From an uncultured Pseudomonadota bacterium (GTDB lineage Bacteria > Pseudomonadota > Gammaproteobacteria > Steroidobacterales > Steroidobacteraceae), in assembly GCA_903832085.1 (NCBI GenBank), contig CAIKZZ010000034.1, positions 1 through 64,000 of the forward strand: a stretch of 64,000 nt of DNA, given 5' to 3'. Below the pieces are notes generated by a model. It was not told where the DNA came from and did not search any database. It saw only the letters and a program-made list of their open reading frames with translations. A program made the position numbers and the translations under genes. Positions 60,687 to 64,000 of the stretch are shown piece by piece; the stretch's first letter is position 1, and every line of letters begins with the position of its first letter.

Positions 60687-62058
60687 TGTAGCGGCGCACG
60701 ATGCGTAAGGCGATGATATTAAGCACGAGGGTGGCAAAGAAAAGGACCAAGCCAAGCGCGAATGCAGACAGTGTTTTTGGACTATCAAACTCGCTATCAC
60801 CAACCAACAGCGAGACGATTTGAACCGTGACGGTGGTGACCGCCTCAAGCGGGTTGGCCGTCAACTTAGCGGTCAACCCTGCCGCCATCACCACAATCAT
60901 CGTTTCACCGATGGCTCGCGACACGGCGAGCAGTACACCACCGACAATGCCTGGGAGCGCTGCCGGTAACACCACCCGACGAATGGTTTCCGACTTCGTG
61001 GCGCCAAGCGCATACGCGCCATTACGCAATCCCAGCGGCACTGCGGTCAACATATCATCCGCAAGCGATGACACAAACGGCACAATCATGATTCCCATAA
61101 CCAGACCCGCTGCCAGTGCACTTTCAGCAGACACCGCTACACCAAGCGCCTGCCCCACGCCACGTAGCAACGGCCCCACCGTCAGAACTGCAAAAAAACC
61201 ATACACAACCGTTGGTATGCCCGCGAGCAACTCCAACAAAGGCTTCGCAACGGTGCGCACGCGACGGTCTGCATATTCCGAAAGATAAATTGCGGACAGT
61301 AACCCAATCGGCACAGCCACTAACATGGCAATGAGTGCGATGAGCGCGGTTCCAGCGAAAAGCGGGACCGCTCCGAATGCACCAGAAGAACCGACCTGGT
61401 CTGCTCGAGTGGCCAGCTGCGGGCTCCAAGATGTCCCAAGCAGGAACTTAAAAATCGGCACTAGATGAAAAAACCGCAGCGCCTCATACAGCACTGAGAG
61501 AATGATCCCAACGGTGGTTAAGATTGCTATCAGCGAGCACAGCACCAGGGCAAGCTTAACTACCCACTCAACGCCGTTGCGGGCGCGCAAAGTGGGCGAA
61601 ATACGTGACCATGCAACGCTTGCGCCAATCAGACTTACGCTAAGCGCAACCAGCCCGCCTGCGGTGCGACTTAATGCATCAAGCCGTATCCACTCTTGGG
61701 CCGCCGCCCGTACGTCGGGACGTACGTCGCCTAGCGCCGCACCGCCGTGAGCGAGGCGCAGCACTTCATCCATTAGTAACCGTCGCTGCCCCGCACTTGC
61801 CGTCAGGTAGTCACCTGACAAATGCGACATCACAACGTCGAGAATGTGGTGCTGACCCACGACGTGCCATACAGCCAGCAATAGCAACGCAGGTACCGCG
61901 CACCAAAGGCCGGTCAAGACGCCGTAATAACCCGGAAGTGAATGCAATTGGGCCGCACTGCGCAACCCGCCGACAACGGCAATGGAGCGCCGGCGCCCCA
62001 ACCAGTAGGACATCGCACTCAGACCAAGAATCGCGATAATGACGCTCAAGTTTTGCAT
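60670..62058 (-). CDS. pstC: Phosphate ABC transporter permease PstC, long form
   Basis: Second membrane subunit of Pst. 462 aa from ATG 62058 (GTG 62064 is possible), longer than E. coli PstC (319). The extra N-terminal region has two membrane segments and a soluble part, as in other long-form PstC. The core has AVPIGLLSAIYLSEYA, KPLLELLAGIPTVVYGFFA, the EAA loop LGLRNGAYALGATKSETIRRVVLPAALPGI (start and end of one loop) and SRAIGETMIVVMAAG. A Pho-box-like element lies about 125 bases upstream. Confidence 0.95.
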   Translation of the reverse strand: MQNLSVIIAILGLSAMSYWLGRRRSIAVVGGLRSAAQLHSLPGYYGVLTGLWCAVPALLLLAVWHVVGQHHILDVVMSHLSGDYLTASAGQRRLLMDEVLRLAHGGAALGDVRPDVRAAAQEWIRLDALSRTAGGLVALSVSLIGASVAWSRISPTLRARNGVEWVVKLALVLCSLIAILTTVGIILSVLYEALRFFHLVPIFKFLLGTSWSPQLATRADQVGSSGAFGAVPLFAGTALIALIAMLVAVPIGLLSAIYLSEYADRRVRTVAKPLLELLAGIPTVVYGFFAVLTVGPLLRGVGQALGVAVSAESALAAGLVMGIMIVPFVSSLADDMLTAVPLGLRNGAYALGATKSETIRRVVLPAALPGIVGGVLLAVSRAIGETMIVVMAAGLTAKLTANPLEAVTTVTVQIVSLLVGDSEFDSPKTLSAFALGLVLFFATLVLNIIALRIVRRYSEQYK

Positions 62059-62164
62059 GCGCACTCGCCTAAGAACTCAACGCACTCGCGGCATCCGTTA
62101 GCGGCGCTACACGCGGCCCAGCGATGCCGACCTTAAAAAGTGAGCACTCTTCTGAGCAGCAAAC

Positions 62165-62198
62165 AGTATCGACAGCAATTGTTACGAAATTGTGACAA
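62165..62198 (-). promoter_or_regulatory. Candidate Pho box and -10 for pstC
   Basis: Minus strand TTGTCACAATTTCGTAAC (62181-62198) resembles the PhoB consensus of two CTGTCAT-like repeats spaced by 11. Ten bases downstream lies GATACT (62165-62170), a -10-like hexamer at the spacing seen in PhoB-dependent promoters, which lack a -35. The second repeat is imperfect. The same bases form a nine-base inverted repeat with one mismatch (62177-62200), so binding of another regulator is possible. Confidence 0.5.
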
Positions 62199-62295
62199 TT
62201 AGGTATTCAATTTATTAATCAATCTCTTAGACATCGATTATCGACGTTCTAGGCTACCAGGCAATGCGCGCTACCTTGCCTTGGCACACTAACCC

Positions 62296-62324
62296 TTGCC
62301 GGTCGGCGGTGGCATACGTATAAA
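62296..62324 (+). promoter_or_regulatory. Candidate dapE promoter
   Basis: Plus strand TTGCCG (-35), 17-base spacer, TATAAA (-10), 38 bases before the dapE ATG. It is a good sigma-70 match in the 300-base pstC/dapE intergenic region. The rest of that region holds the Pho-box-like element and no gene that I can see. Confidence 0.6.
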
Positions 62325-62361
62325 CTCTCTTAACTACATCACTTAACTGATATTCGCTCTT

Positions 62362-63492
62362 ATGACAGACGCGCTTGCACTGACCCAAGAATTGATTCGC
62401 TGCCAGTCCATCAGCCCCGCAGACGCAGGCTGCCAGGATCTGATGATTGAACGATTACGCGCACTCGGTTTTACCATCGAGCATCTGCCCTTTGGACCCG
62501 TTAAAAACTTCTGGGCCACCCACGGCGAGACGAGTGCACCCACTTTTTGTTTCGCAGGCCATACAGACGTCGTGCCCACGGGACCTCTCGAGGAGTGGCA
62601 TTCTGACCCGTTCGTACCGACCATCCGCGATGGCCTACTGTTCGGCCGAGGCGCTGCAGATATGAAAAGCGGCCTTGCCGCCATGATCACAGCAACCGAA
62701 GCGTTTTTAAAGAAACACCCTAAGCACCGTGGCCGCATCGCTTTTTTGATTACCAGTGACGAGGAAGGCCCATCAGTGGATGGCACACGCCGCGTCGTCG
62801 AAGTGCTGAAAGCACGCACCGAACGCATCGATTGGTGCCTCGTTGGTGAGCCCACCAGTGAGCAACTCTTAGGCGATGTCATTAAAATTGGCCGCCGCGG
62901 GTCACTCAGCGGACGCCTCACCGTCCACGGCACGCAAGGGCATATCGCCTATCCGCAGTTAGCGGATAACCCCATTCATCGCTTTGCGCCCGCACTCGAC
63001 GAACTTGTGAACCACCACTGGGACGCGGGCAATGAGCATTTTCAGCCGACCAGCTTTCAAGTGTCCAATTTCAATGCGGGCACCGGCGCGCCCAACGTGA
63101 TTCCCGGGGAACTCAAGGCGCGCTTTAACATCCGTTGGTCACCGATCCAGACCGTGGAATCACTACAAAGCGCTGTGATACAGATACTCAAAAAACATGG
63201 TGTCAAACATACTTTGGATTGGTTCGTATCGGGACTGCCCTTCTACACTCCACCGGGCGTGCTTTCCACTGCGGTCAGCAAATCCATCGGCGAAGCCCTC
63301 GAGCGCACACCAGCTTTGACCACGGGTGGCGGCACCTCAGATGGCCGATTTATCGCCCCGCTCGGGGCTGAGGTTATCGAACTAGGTGTCATTAACCGCA
63401 CAATTCACAAGGTGAACGAACATGTGCGTGTAGAGGACATTGATCGCTTAAGTGCAACTTACGAGCGCGTGCTGCACAATCTGCTGGGTTAG
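62362..63492 (+). CDS. dapE: Succinyl-diaminopimelate desuccinylase
   Basis: Zinc peptidase-M20 enzyme that releases LL-DAP from its succinyl form, the step after DapC. In 376 aa, metal and catalytic residues are in FAGHTDVVPTG, FGRGAADMKSGLAAM, TSDEEGPSVDGTRRV and GEPTSEQLLGD, and the C-terminal histidine is in GVINRTIHKVNEHV. The dimerisation domain has TVHGTQGHIAYPQLADNP. It is separated from dapC-dapD by the pst genes and has its own promoter. Confidence 0.98.
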   Translation: MTDALALTQELIRCQSISPADAGCQDLMIERLRALGFTIEHLPFGPVKNFWATHGETSAPTFCFAGHTDVVPTGPLEEWHSDPFVPTIRDGLLFGRGAADMKSGLAAMITATEAFLKKHPKHRGRIAFLITSDEEGPSVDGTRRVVEVLKARTERIDWCLVGEPTSEQLLGDVIKIGRRGSLSGRLTVHGTQGHIAYPQLADNPIHRFAPALDELVNHHWDAGNEHFQPTSFQVSNFNAGTGAPNVIPGELKARFNIRWSPIQTVESLQSAVIQILKKHGVKHTLDWFVSGLPFYTPPGVLSTAVSKSIGEALERTPALTTGGGTSDGRFIAPLGAEVIELGVINRTIHKVNEHVRVEDIDRLSATYERVLHNLLG

Positions 63493-63504
63493 AGGACGTG
63501 CGCT

Positions 63505-64000
63505 CTAGCGCGTGCGCGCCAACGATAAATTAATCAGGACACCACTCAAGCCGAGCGCAGCTAAGGCCAGCGAGACCCACAGGGGCATGGAAAACCCGAG
63601 CAGCGTCCAGTTAACGGCCTGGCAATCACCGCCACCAGCGAGTACACGGGCGACGGCTTCGTAGAAGCCAAATATATCAACGAGGCTATAAAAGTCAGCT
63701 CCGCAAGACGGCAAACTGCCAAGCGGCTGCGCCTGCATCCACACGTGTCTAAGCGCGACTGCAACGCCAGCACCAGCCGTCAGACCAATAACGCTTGCCG
63801 ACACACGTGCAACCCAGACCTTGCAAGGCACAACCGCTGCGAGCAAAAAGACCATTCCCAGACCACAGACTGCGATACGCTGCAGCACGCACATATTGCA
63901 TGGAGCTAGGTGCAGCACATACTGCGCATAGAGGGCGAACGCCATCATTGCAGCACAAGCCACCGCCCCAACTGCGTTCCACTGCCGCGGCGTCAAGCCA
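63505..64000 (-). CDS. dsbB: Disulfide bond formation protein DsbB, N-terminus cut by window edge
   Basis: Inner-membrane quinone reductase that re-oxidises DsbA. The frame is open to the right edge; a TTG at 63996 exists, but family N-termini suggest that the start lies just outside. Counting from that TTG, the first redox pair is APCNMC (Cys33, Cys36), followed by the quinone-site Arg in VLQR, and the second periplasmic pair is Cys98 (LPSCGADF) and Cys125 (GGGDC). Four membrane segments are visible. It converges with dapE across 12 bases. Confidence 0.95.
   Translation of the reverse strand, partial: GLTPRQWNAVGAVACAAMMAFALYAQYVLHLAPCNMCVLQRIAVCGLGMVFLLAAVVPCKVWVARVSASVIGLTAGAGVAVALRHVWMQAQPLGSLPSCGADFYSLVDIFGFYEAVARVLAGGGDCQAVNWTLLGFSMPLWVSLALAALGLSGVLINLSLARTR

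Noticed and set aside
60687-60848. Fifty-four-residue upstream extension of pstA
   Set aside because: It lies inside the pstC C-terminus in another frame and has no similarity to long-form PstA; GTG 60686 fits the family N-terminus.
57557-62058. The glycosyltransferase-like gene plus pst genes as a new defence or signalling system
   Set aside because: The pst genes are ordinary transporter components and nothing links the orphan gene to them beyond adjacency.
62179-62196. Pho box reading toward dapE on the plus strand
   Set aside because: The match is poorer than on the minus strand, no -10 lies at the right spacing, and dapE has its own sigma-70-like promoter.

Overview
The window is a compact, core-genome stretch of a gammaproteobacterium (mid-50s % GC by eye). 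I identify 64 protein genes, two of them cut by the window edges. There is no rRNA, tRNA, CRISPR array, insertion sequence or prophage, and no gene-free gap over 300 bases; the largest gap is the roughly 300-base pstC-dapE intergenic region. Several gene orders point to Gammaproteobacteria near Xanthomonadales or Nevskiales: lysS-prfB-recJ-rpfE, surE-pcm-nlpD, truD-ispF-ispD-ftsB-eno-kdsA-pyrG, the lpx/bam cluster, rpsB-tsf-pyrH-frr and map-glnD-dapC-dapD. The lineage call is inference from gene order and protein resemblance.

Layout. (1) 1-10 kb, minus strand: rlmD (cut), pdxJ, recO, era, rnc, a DUF4845 gene, lepB, lepA, a small glutaredoxin-like gene, then rseB-rseA-rpoE (envelope stress). 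(2) 10-14 kb, minus: sdhE-sdhB-sdhA-sdhD-sdhC and an SdhAF4-type gene, i.e. complex II with two assembly factors. rpoE directly follows sdhE and has its own sigma-E-like promoter inside the sdhE 3' end. (3) 14-20.5 kb: ygfZ (plus), then minus lysS, prfB (with the programmed +1 frameshift), recJ and an RpfE-like gene. (4) 20.5-31 kb: a Mth938-like gene (plus), nlpD-pcm-surE (minus), an Smr gene (plus), then a long minus run: enoyl-CoA isomerase-like, truD, ispF, ispD, ftsB, eno, kdsA, pyrG. (5) 31-51.7 kb, minus: tilS, accA, dnaE, rnhB, lpxB, lpxA, fabZ, lpxD, skp, bamA, rseP, dxr, cdsA, uppS, frr, pyrH, tsf, rpsB (lipid A, outer-membrane assembly, isoprenoid and phospholipid precursors, translation). 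(6) 51.8-57.5 kb, plus: map, glnD, dapC, dapD. (7) 57.5-62 kb, minus: an unrecognised glycosyltransferase-like gene with a nine-G tract next to its start, then pstB-pstA-pstC. (8) 62.3-64 kb: dapE (plus) and dsbB (minus, cut).

Themes. Genes are packed tightly, and at least 17 junctions are 4-base start/stop overlaps (ATGA, GTGA or TTGA), implying translational coupling. The envelope system is nearly complete here: the sigma-E factor, its anti-sigma and RseB, the site-2 protease RseP, Skp, BamA, LpxA/B/D, KdsA, LepB and DsbB. Lysine/DAP synthesis (dapC, dapD, dapE) is split by the pst cluster, which lacks pstS and phoU.

I did not find a clearly new multi-gene system. The least ordinary items are the possibly phase-variable glycosyltransferase-like orphan, the sigma-E promoter nested in an extended sdhE, a Pho-box-like element before pstC, and unusual C-terminal tails on ribosomal protein S2 and FtsB.
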